Source: Streptomyces sp. NBC_01551 (lineage in GTDB: Bacteria; Actinomycetota; Actinomycetes; Streptomycetales; Streptomycetaceae). From it: a DNA stretch of 62,808 bases. The stretch is taken from positions 1 to 62,808 of the forward strand of contig NZ_JAPEPX010000003.1 of assembly GCF_026339935.1 (NCBI RefSeq). The letters are read 5' to 3'. This document shows positions 1-7,924 of this stretch, piece after piece. The translations under genes and the position numbers were made by a program. Under the pieces are notes generated by a model that worked only from the letters and a program-made list of their open reading frames with translations, made no database searches and was not told the DNA's origin. Position 1 is the stretch's first letter. Each line of letters opens with the position of its first letter.

Positions 1-100
1 TGAAGCGGACCCGCCGAGGTGCAACAACCCGACAGGACTAGCCGGCACATGGCAGGCGTGACAGCCTCACGCCTCTGACCGACCGGTCTCGACATCGCCC

Positions 101-142
101 GAAGCCGAGTCCCTGGACACGTCGTCCAGGGGCTCGGCTTTC
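101..142. terminator. Strong hairpin terminator
   Basis: Long imperfect inverted repeat: GAAGCCGAG-t-CCCTGGAC, a 5-nt loop (acgtc), then GTCCAGGG-g-CTCGGCTTTC. The stem is about 17 bp with one internal mismatch. It lies just downstream of the stop of the minus-strand DUF5753 fragment, so it would end that transcript. There is no long T tract, which is usual for actinobacterial terminators. Confidence 0.75.
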
Positions 143-169
143 GACGTCAGGATGCGTACCGCACAGCAC

Positions 170-574
170 TCACGGGTCCGGCCGGGACGGCGTGCGGGCG
201 TCTGGGCCAAATTCCTTGCCGACGTACGCCTTGTTGGCTTCGTCGATGAAATTCCGGGTACCGTCCGGGCTCAGCCCCTGAGCCTGCAGGTGCGCATACA
301 TATCGCCGTAGAGCCTGACGTCGGATCGTTTCTCCAGATAGAGATCGCTGGTGAACCTTTCCAAATACACCAAGCTCGCGTCGGCGGCGTCGGCGAACTC
401 GAGCAGCGCGAACTGCCCCGAGACGCCAGGGTGCGCCCCCACATCGTGGGGGAGAACCTGCACGGTGATGTGCGGCTGGGATCCGATGTGGATCAGATGG
501 TCCAACTGCTCGCGCATGACCTCGCGGCTGCCTACGACGCGCCGCAGCGACGATTCGTCCAGTACGGCCCATAA
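170..574 (-). pseudogene. DUF5753 regulator, C-terminal fragment (N-terminus removed by IS)
   Basis: The minus-strand frame reads WAVLDESSLRRVVGSREVM, then REQLDHLI, ITVQVLPHD and GQFALLEF, ending at TGA (170-172). This is the C-terminal DUF5753 domain that follows an N-terminal XRE helix-turn-helix in Streptomyces regulators of the Scr1/BldB-partner type. The frame stays open up to about 574, where the terminal inverted repeat of an IS5-type element begins, so the HTH half is missing. An internal ATG at 517 could start a 115-aa product, but it would lack DNA binding. Family assignment is confident; the product is probably non-functional. Confidence 0.8.
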
Positions 575-744
575 GACCGTGTCCTATGTGGTGAGGCGGC
601 GGAGGCGTTTGTAGCAGCAGAGGGCTGCGGCGAGTCCGAGGAAGGCCAGGTAGTTGCGCGGGTTGCGTTCGTAGCGGTGGTTGAGTCGGCGGTAGCCGGT
701 CAGCCAGGACATGGTCCGTTCGATCACCCACCGCCGACGCCCTA

Positions 745-1888
745 CTGAGGATTTCGGGTTGTCATCGGGTAGTGACGGTTCATGATCCCTGCGGTATGCC
801 GTTGGTATGCGTTATCCGGAGGGTGGGGGCCTGACCGCTGAGCGTCGGGCTTTTCGTGAGGGGATCCGGCTTCAGGCCGGCGAGCGGTTCGCGGCGGGCG
901 AGAAGACCGCGGTCATCGCGAAAGAGCTGCGGGTGAGTGTCAGGTCGGTGGAACGCTGGCGTCGTGCCTGGCGCGAGGGCGGCATGGAGGGCTTGCGCTC
1001 GGCGGGCCCGGCGAACTCGCCGACTATCACCGATGCCCAGTTCGCCGTGCTCGAGGCGGAACTCGGCAAGGGACCGTCGGCGCACGGCTTCGAGGACGAA
1101 CACTGGACCCTGGCCCGGGTCCAGACGCTGATCCGCCGGCATCTTCGGGTGAGCCTGTCGGTGGCGACGGTCTGGCGGCTGCTGAAACGGCACGGCTGGT
1201 CCTGGCAGGCACCCGCCCGCAGAGCACTCGAGCGTGACGAGCACGCGGTGGAGCTGTGGAAGAAGGAGGTGTGGCCGCGGGTAAAAGCCTCGCGGCGGCG
1301 TCCGGGGCATGGCTCGTCTTCGAGGACGAAGCCGGCTTCTCGATGACGCCGCCGGTCGCCCGCACCTGGGGACGGCGCGGGCAGACCCCCGTCATCCGCG
1401 TCCGTGGCAGGTCCCGCCGCCGGACCTCGGTCGCCGCGCTGTGCTGCTACAAACCCGGCGAGAAGAGCCGCCTCATCCACCGCCCCCGCACCCATCTCCT
1501 CCTCAAGGGCGCACGCAAGAGCTTCTCCTGGAAGGACTACCGCGACCTGCTGGTCCGCGCTCACATCCAGCTCGACGGACCGATCGTGGTGGTCTGGGAC
1601 AATCTCAACACCCACCTGGCCGCCGGCCTGAAACAGTACGAGGCCGAACACGACTGGCTCACCACCGTCCGCCTCCCCGCGTATGCGCCAGACCTGAACC
1701 CTGTTGAAGCGGTCTGGTCACTCCTGCGCAGGGCCACGGCCAACACTGCCTTCGACACCCCCGACGACCTCGACCGCAAGCTCCGCCGCGAGTTACGCAG
1801 AATCCAACTCCGGCCCCACGTGATCGACGGCTGCCTCACCGCCACCGGCCTGACCATCAACCCACCGACCCCACCCTGAAAACCTCAG
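745..1888 (+). mobile_element. IS630-family insertion sequence (nested)
   Basis: An 1144-bp element bounded by a TA dinucleotide on each side (743-744 and 1889-1890), the expected TA target duplication for IS630/Tc1-mariner elements. The ends are imperfect inverted repeats: CTGAGGATTTCGGG on the left, and CTGAGGTTTTCAGG when the right end is read inward. It holds a single transposase gene needing a -1 frameshift. Confidence 0.9.
807..1879 (+). CDS. IS630-family transposase (two frames joined by -1 frameshift)
   Basis: The first frame (807-1346) encodes a double HTH DNA-binding region, with AKELRVSVRSVERWRRAW followed by a second winged-helix segment ending SWQAP. The second frame carries the DDE catalytic domain: FEDEAGF (first D), VWDNLNTH (second D) and NPVEAVW (E). 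The frames are offset by -1 and can join at GTAAAAG (1281-1287), a slippery A-run typical of this family. Joined, the product is about 357 aa, the usual size. All three catalytic acids are present, so the element may be active. It lies inside, and antisense to, an IS5 transposase. Confidence 0.85.
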
Positions 1889-2591
1889 TAATCGTTCGCT
1901 CGACTCGATGCCCTTGCGGGCGATGCGGACGCCGATCCGTTTGCCGCGGAGCCATTTCCGCAGTTCAGGTATGCCGTAAGCCTTGTCAGCGTGCAGGCGC
2001 TGGGGCTTGAAGTGGCGGCCGCGATGGGGGTCGTGTCTCGTTTGGTGACCGAGCACCATGGGCTTCAGGGCCTGGCTGTCGTGGGTGTTGGCGGCCGAGA
2101 GGCCGACGAGGAGGGGCAGTCCGGCCGCGTCCGACAGGACGTGCATCTTGGAACCCGGCTTCCCCCGGTCCACGGGGCTCGGACCTGTGAGTTCGCCCCC
2201 TTTTTGGCCCGCACGTGGGCGGAGTCGAGGACGGCGCGGGAGAGATCGAGGAGCCCGGCGTCGTGGAGCCGGTGCAGGATCTCCTCGTGCAGCCGGCCCC
2301 ACACTCCAGCTCTCGACCAGATCAGGAACCGGCGGTGAGCCGTCGACTTCGATACGCCGAAGCAGGGTGGCAGGGCTCGCCAGGCACACCCGCTGACCAG
2401 CACGTAAATGATCGCCGCGAACAGCGTCTCATCAGGCGTGTCCTGCGTTCCGCCACCCTGCGGCCGCACCTTCGACGGCGGGATCAGTGGCTTGGCTATC
2501 TCCCACAGCCCCTCCGGAACAATCCAACTCCACGTACCCCGCCCCATGGACTACCCAACGACCGCCTCACCACATAGGACACGGTCTTACA

Positions 2592-3480
2592 GCCCCTAAC
2601 GAAATGATCTTCGGGCTGGTTGGATGGCCCTGAAGAGCCTTGATCTGGGGGTGCAGGATGGCTCGGCGGAAGCCGTGGGAAGTAGACGATGAGCTTTGGG
2701 TGGTGATCGAGCCGCTCCTGCCGAGGGTGGAGCGTCGGGCTCGTCATCCTGGTCGGAAGCGGCATCCGGACCGGCTGGTGTGCCAGGGCATCCTGTTCGT
2801 CCTGCACACCGGGATCGCATGGGAACACCTCCCGCAGGAACTGGGCTTCGGGTCGGGCATGACGTGCTGGCGACGCCTGGCCGAGTGGACCGAGGCTGGC
2901 GTCTGGCCACGACTACACGAAACCCTTCTGGCCCGGCTTCGTGGAGCGGATGCCCTGGACTCCTCACGGGCCGTGGTCGACGGCTCCCACATACGCGCGT
3001 TAAAGGGGGCCCCAAGACAGGGCGAAGCCCCGTTGACCGGGGCAGGAATGGCAGCAAGCACCACCTGATCACCGACGCCACCGGCATTCCGCTTGCTGCC
3101 ACCCTGACCGGCGGCAACCGCAACGACGTCACCCAGTTCATCCCCCTTCTCCAAGCCGTCCCACCGGTCCGCGGCAAGCGCGGCCGACCGCGTCAGCGGC
3201 CCGACACCGTGCTCGGGGACCGCGGCTACGACCACGACAAGTACCGGCGTCTGGCCTGGGCCCTGGGCGTGAAACCCGTCATCGCCCGACGCGGCGTCCC
3301 ACACGGATCCGGCCTCGGCACCGACCGCTGGGTCGTCGAGCGGACCTTCGCCCACCTGCACTGGTTCCGCCGGCTACGGATCCGCTGGGAAGTACGCGAC
3401 GACATCCACGAGGCATTCCTCAGCCTCGCTTGCTCACTCATCTGCTGGCGGCGCCTGAAGTCATTCCGATAGCAGTTCTT
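2592..3480 (+). mobile_element. IS5-family element, second copy type
   Basis: An approximately 0.88-kb element carrying one transposase. AGCCCCT occurs at 2591-2597 and again at 3481-3487 and could be a target duplication. Read inward, the right end gives GGAATGACTT against GAAATGATCTT on the left; the left end seems a few bases shorter. Boundaries are approximate. Confidence 0.6.
2658..3472 (+). CDS. IS5-family transposase (frameshift-type)
   Basis: The N-terminal frame starts MARRKPWEVDDELW at 2658 (an upstream start at 2640 is possible) and continues through CQGILFVLHTGIAWEHLP to VDGSHIRALKG. It must then shift -1 at the G/C run AAAGGGGGCCCC near 3002. The second frame gives KTGRSPVDRGRNGSK, ATLTGGNRNDV, LGDRGYDHDKYR and VVERTFAHLHWFRRLRIR, ending FR at 3472. 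The DDE set is D in VVDGSHI, D in LGDRGYD and E in VVERTF. The length of about 270 aa fits. It probably depends on programmed frameshifting; otherwise it is a pseudogene. Confidence 0.75.
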
Positions 3481-3510
3481 AGCCCCTGTTTCCGGCGGCT
3501 TGTTTGGGAG

Positions 3511-4909
3511 GAGCGTGTCTGAAAGATCGTGTAAGTCCGTGATGTGGAAGCCTGGCCCGGGGCTCGGCCTCGGGCCTGTGGGTCGGGCGGATCGGACGAG
3601 TGATGGCAGACAAAGAAGAAGCGGCCACGTCCGTGGCCGGCGACGCGATGGTCGACGAGGTGGTCGAGCGGCTGCTCGACAAAGCGGACGCCTCAGGGGC
3701 GGCTCTGCTCGGTGAGGGCGGGCTGTTGACGGAGATCACCCGGGCCGTTCTGGAGCGGGCCCTGGAAGCCGAGATGAGCGAGCACCTCGGCTATGAGCGT
3801 GGAGATCTGGCAGGTCATGGGTCGGGGAACTCCCGCAACGGGACCTCGCCCAAGACGGTTCTGACCGATGCCGGAGCGGTCACGCTTGCGGTGCCGCGGG
3901 ATCGCAACGGCGACTTCGAACCGCGTCTGGTCCCGAAGAACGCCCGCCGGCTCGCCGGCTTCAACGACCGGATCCTCTCCCTCTACGCCCGCGGGATGAG
4001 CGTGCGCGACATCCGCTCCCACCTCGCGCAGATCTATGGGGTCGAGGTCAGCCCCGACCTGATCAGCAAGGTCACCGACGCGGTGATTGACGAGCTCGTG
4101 ACCTGGCAGAACCGGCCCCTCGACCCGGTCTGGCTGATCATCTACATCGACGCATTGTGGGTGAAGATCCGCTCCGGTTCGGTGACCTCGAAGCCGGTCT
4201 ATCTGGCCGTCGGCGTCGACATGGACGGCCGCAAAGACGTCCTCGGTCTGTGGGTCGGCTCCGAGGGCGAAGGCGCCACCACGTGGATGGCAGTGCTGTC
4301 CGAGCTGCGGAACCGGGGCATCGAGGACGTTTGCATCGTGGTCTGCGACGGCTTGAAGGGCCTGCCTGACGCGGTCACCGTGACCTGGCCCAAGGCCACC
4401 GTCCAGACCTGCGTGATCCACCTGACCAGAGCCTCGCTCAGGCTGTCGTCGGTGCGTGACCACCCGAAGCTGGTGCCGGCCCTCAAGGCCATCTACACGG
4501 CCCTGACCGAGCAGGCGGCAGAACAGGCCCTCGACCTGTTCGCGGCCTCTGAGCTGGGTGAACGCTACCCGGCGATCGTGCGGACCTGGCGGTCGGCCTG
4601 GCCGGAGTTCACGCCCTACCTGGCGTTCCCGCCGGCCATAAGGACGGTGGTCTACTCCACGAACATGGTCGAATCGATGAACGCCCGCCTCCGCAAGGCC
4701 ACCCGGAATCGCGGTCACTTCCCCTCGGAACAGGCCGCGTTGAAGGTCCTCTACCTCGCAGTCCGCGAACAGATCAACCCCAAAGCGCGCGACGCAAACC
4801 ACGTCGCCCCACACTGGAAAGAGGCACTGAACCAGTTCTCACTGTTCTTCGAGGACCGGCTCAGCATCCAATGACACCACCCGACTTACACAAGATCGCT
4901 GACACGCCC
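3511..4909 (+). mobile_element. IS256-family (Mutator-type) insertion sequence
   Basis: Inverted ends: left GAGCGTGTCTGAAAGATCG from 3511; right, read inward from 4909, GGCGTGTCAGCGATCTTG. Both run on to GTGTAAGTC. They flank a single intact transposase gene. No convincing 8-9 bp target duplication is visible. Confidence 0.8.
3600..4874 (+). CDS. IS256-family transposase
   Basis: An uninterrupted 424-aa Mutator-type transposase starting at or near 3600 (MADKEEAATSVAGDAM). Recognisable family blocks are the MSEHLGYERGD and GNSRNGTSPKTV region, LYARGMSVRDI, first catalytic Asp in IIYIDALWVKI, second Asp in CIVVCDGLKGLPDAV, and the Glu in TNMVESMNARLRKATRNRGHFPSEQAALK. The length is normal for the family and no frameshift is seen, so this is the most plausibly active element here. 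Degraded relatives lie at 24.4-24.7 kb and 28.6-29.1 kb. Confidence 0.93.
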   Translation: MMADKEEAATSVAGDAMVDEVVERLLDKADASGAALLGEGGLLTEITRAVLERALEAEMSEHLGYERGDLAGHGSGNSRNGTSPKTVLTDAGAVTLAVPRDRNGDFEPRLVPKNARRLAGFNDRILSLYARGMSVRDIRSHLAQIYGVEVSPDLISKVTDAVIDELVTWQNRPLDPVWLIIYIDALWVKIRSGSVTSKPVYLAVGVDMDGRKDVLGLWVGSEGEGATTWMAVLSELRNRGIEDVCIVVCDGLKGLPDAVTVTWPKATVQTCVIHLTRASLRLSSVRDHPKLVPALKAIYTALTEQAAEQALDLFAASELGERYPAIVRTWRSAWPEFTPYLAFPPAIRTVVYSTNMVESMNARLRKATRNRGHFPSEQAALKVLYLAVREQINPKARDANHVAPHWKEALNQFSLFFEDRLSIQ

Positions 4910-4977
4910 TTCGCCCACGCCCATCCAGGCACGTCCGGGGCAGGTGGAGGTGGGGGCTTCAGGAGGTGCTGTCGGTG

Positions 4978-5970
4978 TCACCAGCGCAGGAGCATCACCG
5001 CGCCGCTGGCGCCGCTGGCGAGTCCGAAGAGCGCGACCGTGTCGCCCGGCGCCAGTCGGCGGTGGCCGACGGCGTGGGCTAGTTGGAGGGGCAGGGTCGC
5101 GGCGGCGGCGTTCCCGGTGTGCGGGAAAGTAGGGATGATCTGCGCGGTGTCGATGCCCATGCGGGTGCGGAAGGCGTCCACGAAGGGCACGGACGGCTGG
5201 TGGACGCAGACGAGATCGAGATCGCGGACATCGACGTGCTGTTCCTTGAGCCACTGGGCCCCCTGGACATCAAGGTCGACGAAGGAGCCCAGCAGGGCCT
5301 CGGAGTCGACGTGAAGGCCCTGAGGGTGGTCGGGAGCGTGGTGGGGGTCGTAGAGGGTGGCGGCGGGCCATCCCCCGGAGTTGGCGAGGAACACCGAGCC
5401 GGTGATGCCGGGCACGGGTGAGGACTCCACCAGAAGGGCGGCACCCAAGTCGGCGCCGGTCAGGGAGGTCAGTCCGGTGCGCAGTTGATCGCGGGTGAGG
5501 TTCCATCGGGAGAGGCGGGTGAGGGTTTCCCCGCAGGTGATCAGGACGCGGCGGTGCTGGCCGGTGCGGATGAGGGCGTCGGCGACCTGGAGGGCGTTGA
5601 TGACTCCGTTGCAGGCGTTGCCGATGTCGAAGGCCGGGCAGGTCATGCCCGTCTTCGCCGCGACGATGTGGGCATTGGCCGGTTCGCGGACGTCGGCGCT
5701 GACGGCGGCGAAGAGCAGCAGGTCGATGTCGGCCGGTGAGAGGCGGGCGGTGTGTAAGAGGCGGTTGGCGGCCCGGGCTGCGAGGTCGGAGGGCAGGTCG
5801 CCGGGATCGGCGACTGTGCGCTGGTTCAGGCCGAAGGTGCGCTGCAGGAGGCCTGCGGGGAGTTTGAGGGCGGGGCTGTGGCGGTGCAGGCGTTGTTCGA
5901 TCTCGGTCACGTGCTGGCGTCGGGCGGGCAGATGGATTGCAGTGTGGGTGATGCGGCTGTGGGTGCTCAC
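4978..5970 (-). CDS. Beta-ketoacyl-ACP synthase III family protein (FabH-like)
   Basis: A 330-aa ketosynthase III, a thiolase-fold enzyme that condenses an acyl-CoA starter with malonyl-ACP or another nucleophile. The catalytic triad is intact: Cys120 in DIGNACNGV, His257 in CVHQPSVPF and Asn287 in HTGNAAAATLP. The GAALLVE and FGLASGASGAVMLLRW end blocks also fit. HQPS replaces the HQAN of housekeeping FabH, and together with the location this suggests a specialised pathway. The GTG start at 5970 has AGGAG just upstream and overlaps the stop of the SDR gene (GTGA), so the two are translationally coupled. Substrate unknown; acyl-AMP or acyl transfer is possible. Confidence 0.88.
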   Translation of the reverse strand: MSTHSRITHTAIHLPARRQHVTEIEQRLHRHSPALKLPAGLLQRTFGLNQRTVADPGDLPSDLAARAANRLLHTARLSPADIDLLLFAAVSADVREPANAHIVAAKTGMTCPAFDIGNACNGVINALQVADALIRTGQHRRVLITCGETLTRLSRWNLTRDQLRTGLTSLTGADLGAALLVESSPVPGITGSVFLANSGGWPAATLYDPHHAPDHPQGLHVDSEALLGSFVDLDVQGAQWLKEQHVDVRDLDLVCVHQPSVPFVDAFRTRMGIDTAQIIPTFPHTGNAAAATLPLQLAHAVGHRRLAPGDTVALFGLASGASGAVMLLRW

Positions 5971-6890
5971 GCGGTCTCCTTCACGGGGCCGGACCTTTCG
6001 CCGGCGGGTCGCTGGCCTGGCGGCCGGGCTGCCGCAGCGGGGGTGCGGGGCAGGCCGGTGACCGCGTGCTTGATGCGGTCGGTCAGGCTCAGCGGCAGCA
6101 TCGTGTGGAGGGGGACGAGGAAGCGGGCTTCCCGGCCGACGACGTAGCGGGGACGCGGCCGGCGGGCCGTCAGGCATGTCTCGACGGTGCGTGCCACCGG
6201 TTCGGGGCCGGGCACCCGGCGGTCCACGGCAGTGAACAGGCGTGTGGTGCTCTCGTATCCTGGGTTCGCCGGATCGCGGAGGGTGTCGAGGTCGGTCAGG
6301 GCACGGCCGAGCATGGGGGTGGCGAACGCGCCGGGTTCCACCAGGCTGACGCGGACGCCCAGGTGGGCGGCCTCTACGCGCAGGCAGTGGGTGAGGGCCG
6401 AGAGGGCGTGCTTGCCGGCGCTGTACCAGGCGCCCATCGGCCAGGGGACCCGGCCCAGGCCCGAGGAGATGTTGACGATCCGGCCGCCGCCGCAGGCGGC
6501 CATCGCCGGCAGGACGAGCCGGCACAGCCGGGCCGGACCCAGCAGGTTCACCTCCAGCAGGCGACGGGCGTGCTCGTCGTCCACGTCGGCGACCGCGCCT
6601 GCCTGCGGGATGCCGGCATTGTTGACCAGCGCCCACGGGCCGCCGCCTCCGGTCATCTCGACGCACTCCTGCAGCGCCTGGCGGCAGGATGCCTCGCACG
6701 CCACGTCCAGCTGAACGGTGCGCAGGGCAAGGCCCCGCTCGGCGGCATCCGCCACGAGGTCCCGCGCCTTGTCCCGGTCACGTGCTCCGGCGATCACGTC
6801 CCAGCCCGCGGTGGCGAGACGGAACACAATCACCCGGCCGAAACCTCCCGTCGCCCCCGTCACCAGCACACTCCGGCCGCCCGACGGCAT
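5967..6890 (-). CDS. Short-chain dehydrogenase/reductase (SDR)
   Basis: A 307-aa classical SDR oxidoreductase. The nucleotide-binding motif TGATGGFG is at residues 11-18, NNAG at 90-93, and the catalytic Ser in NISS (142-143), Tyr156 and Lys160 in YSAGK. I chose the start at MPSGGRSVLVTG (6890); the open frame extends 22 codons further but that stretch is not SDR-like. A C-terminal extension of about 60 aa, rich in Arg and Pro, follows the core. It is the first gene of a two-gene operon with the ketosynthase. In CAI-1 type pathways an SDR-family reductase acts on the product of a CqsA enzyme, and a CqsA-like gene lies 1 kb away, so a ketone reduction is a reasonable guess. Confidence 0.9.
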   Translation of the reverse strand: MPSGGRSVLVTGATGGFGRVIVFRLATAGWDVIAGARDRDKARDLVADAAERGLALRTVQLDVACEASCRQALQECVEMTGGGGPWALVNNAGIPQAGAVADVDDEHARRLLEVNLLGPARLCRLVLPAMAACGGGRIVNISSGLGRVPWPMGAWYSAGKHALSALTHCLRVEAAHLGVRVSLVEPGAFATPMLGRALTDLDTLRDPANPGYESTTRLFTAVDRRVPGPEPVARTVETCLTARRPRPRYVVGREARFLVPLHTMLPLSLTDRIKHAVTGLPRTPAAAARPPGQRPAGERSGPVKETA

Positions 6891-7182
6891 CACCAATGCC
6901 CCCACGCCCTTCCCAGCCCGACAGCGATGCCGCGGCCGGCCGGCCGCGCCCCTCACGGGGACAACGACGAGACCCCGGCAAGGTAGTGGCCCTCGCGGCC
7001 GGGCCCGTCCGCGGCCGCCAGCAGTCCTCCCGGTCCGGCAGCTCGGCCACCCCGACAGCTACCACCGCTCCCTGCGACAGCTCCCCTGGCTGCCCTCCCT
7101 CGTCGTCGAAGGGCACGCTCAGCCCGCTCATGAGACGGCCAGCCGACCAACTGCGCGCCATCGCTGACCGGGAGCTCGGATC

Positions 7183-7217
7183 GCCATGAGCGGTCCCTTT
7201 GGAGGACCGCTCATGGC
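7183..7217. terminator. Perfect 14-bp hairpin terminator
   Basis: GCCATGAGCGGTCC (7183-7196), loop ctttgga, then GGACCGCTCATGGC (7204-7217): a perfect 14-bp stem. It sits 10 bp past the stop of the minus-strand EF-hand gene, so it ends that transcript. The 290 bp between it and the SDR start (6890) hold no convincing gene and probably the SDR/ketosynthase promoter. Confidence 0.85.
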
Positions 7218-7227
7218 CGTGCATGAA

Positions 7228-7785
7228 TTACAGGTTGCCGAAGAGCCAGTTTCCGGGGGCCGTGGGGTCTTCGCTGGTGTAGTACTCCTCGGTGGCGCGG
7301 CGGATCTCTTCCCGTCCCAGGGTGCCGTCGCCGTCGGTGTCGAGCTTGGCGAAGGCGACCTTCAGGTCGGCGGGCGAGGCGCCCAGCGACTTGATGTACA
7401 TGGTCTGGAACTCGTCCTCGTCGATGAGGCCGTTGCCGTCGGTGTCACAGATGTCCATCCACGCGTCCACCATGACGCTCAGGCGCTGCAGGAGCCCTTC
7501 GCGGTCGTTGGCGGCGGCCTTGCGCATGCCGGAGATGAACTCGGAGCGGTCCAGCTGCCCGTCGCGGTCGGCGTCCATGGTGGACAGGTCGTGGGCCCAC
7601 AGCCGGGTGAAGGACTCCCGCAGGCGCGTGATCTTCGTGGCGTCACCGCTCATGCCGAACGCGGCCGCGAGGCGGTTGCTGAGCGCGAGGAGGTCCTCCT
7701 CGCGCAGGTTGCCGTCCCCGTCCGCGTCCAGCATGGCGAAGGCACGGGCGAGCTTCTTGTCCAGAACGCCGGTAGCAGCTTCCAT
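7228..7785 (-). CDS. EF-hand calcium-binding protein (calerythrin-like)
   Basis: A 185-aa acidic cytosolic protein with four canonical EF-hand loops: DADGDGNLREED (20-31), DADRDGQLDRSE (71-82), DTDGNGLIDEDE (114-125) and DTDGDGTLGREE (149-160). All keep the coordinating positions 1, 3, 5 and 12, so all four should bind calcium. The spacing matches the four-hand calerythrin/sarcoplasmic-type family known from actinomycetes. The RBS AGGAGA lies 6 nt before ATG at 7785. It is transcribed away from the CqsA-like gene and ends at a strong hairpin. Its link to the neighbouring biosynthetic enzymes is suggestive only; a calcium buffer or sensor role is inferred. Confidence 0.93.
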   Translation of the reverse strand: MEAATGVLDKKLARAFAMLDADGDGNLREEDLLALSNRLAAAFGMSGDATKITRLRESFTRLWAHDLSTMDADRDGQLDRSEFISGMRKAAANDREGLLQRLSVMVDAWMDICDTDGNGLIDEDEFQTMYIKSLGASPADLKVAFAKLDTDGDGTLGREEIRRATEEYYTSEDPTAPGNWLFGNL

Positions 7786-7924
7786 CGGTCTTCTCCTCTA
7801 TATCCGCCCAGCAGGCACAAAGATCACCCGATGGTGATCACACCGGAGGAAACGATCGCCCATCTGCTTTGATACGGCTCTCCCGCGAATTTGACGGCCC
7901 GTCGGCAAGAGGTCTCCACGCGTC
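7786..7924. promoter_or_regulatory. Divergent promoter region, EF-hand / CqsA-like genes
   Basis: A 139-bp gap between two divergently transcribed genes must contain both promoters. It is less GC-rich than its surroundings (for example GCTTTGATACGGC near 7866 and GCGAATTTGACGG near 7885). No operator palindrome could be singled out by eye. Confidence 0.5.

Larger units (their letters stand above)
584..2547 (-). pseudogene. IS5-family transposase, frameshift-type, split by IS630
   Basis: The N-terminal part starts at 2547 (MGRGTWSWIVPEGLWEIAKP) and runs to SAHVRAKKG. The frame then changes at a run of five A and five G near 2197-2215, a typical programmed slip in this family. The second frame continues GGELTGPSPVDRGKPGSK, LHADKAYG and RIARKGIESSERL. 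At 1889 the reading meets IS630. Beyond IS630 it resumes at 742 with GRRRWVIERTMSWLTGYRR and ends at TAG (584-586). Deleting 745-1888 plus one TA restores GIESSERLGRRRWVIE in frame. DDE residues visible are D in LDSAHV, D in ADKAYG and E in WVIERT. It is dead as it stands. Confidence 0.85.
572..2589. mobile_element. IS5-family element with perfect terminal IRs, interrupted by IS630
   Basis: Perfect 24-bp terminal inverted repeats lie at 572-595 (begins TAAGACCGTGTCCTATG) and 2566-2589. The intact element would be about 0.87 kb and carries one minus-strand transposase. It inserted into the DUF5753 gene on its left. On its right it abuts another IS5-type element, so the original right flank is unclear. 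An IS630 element (745-1888) is nested inside it. Confidence 0.85.
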
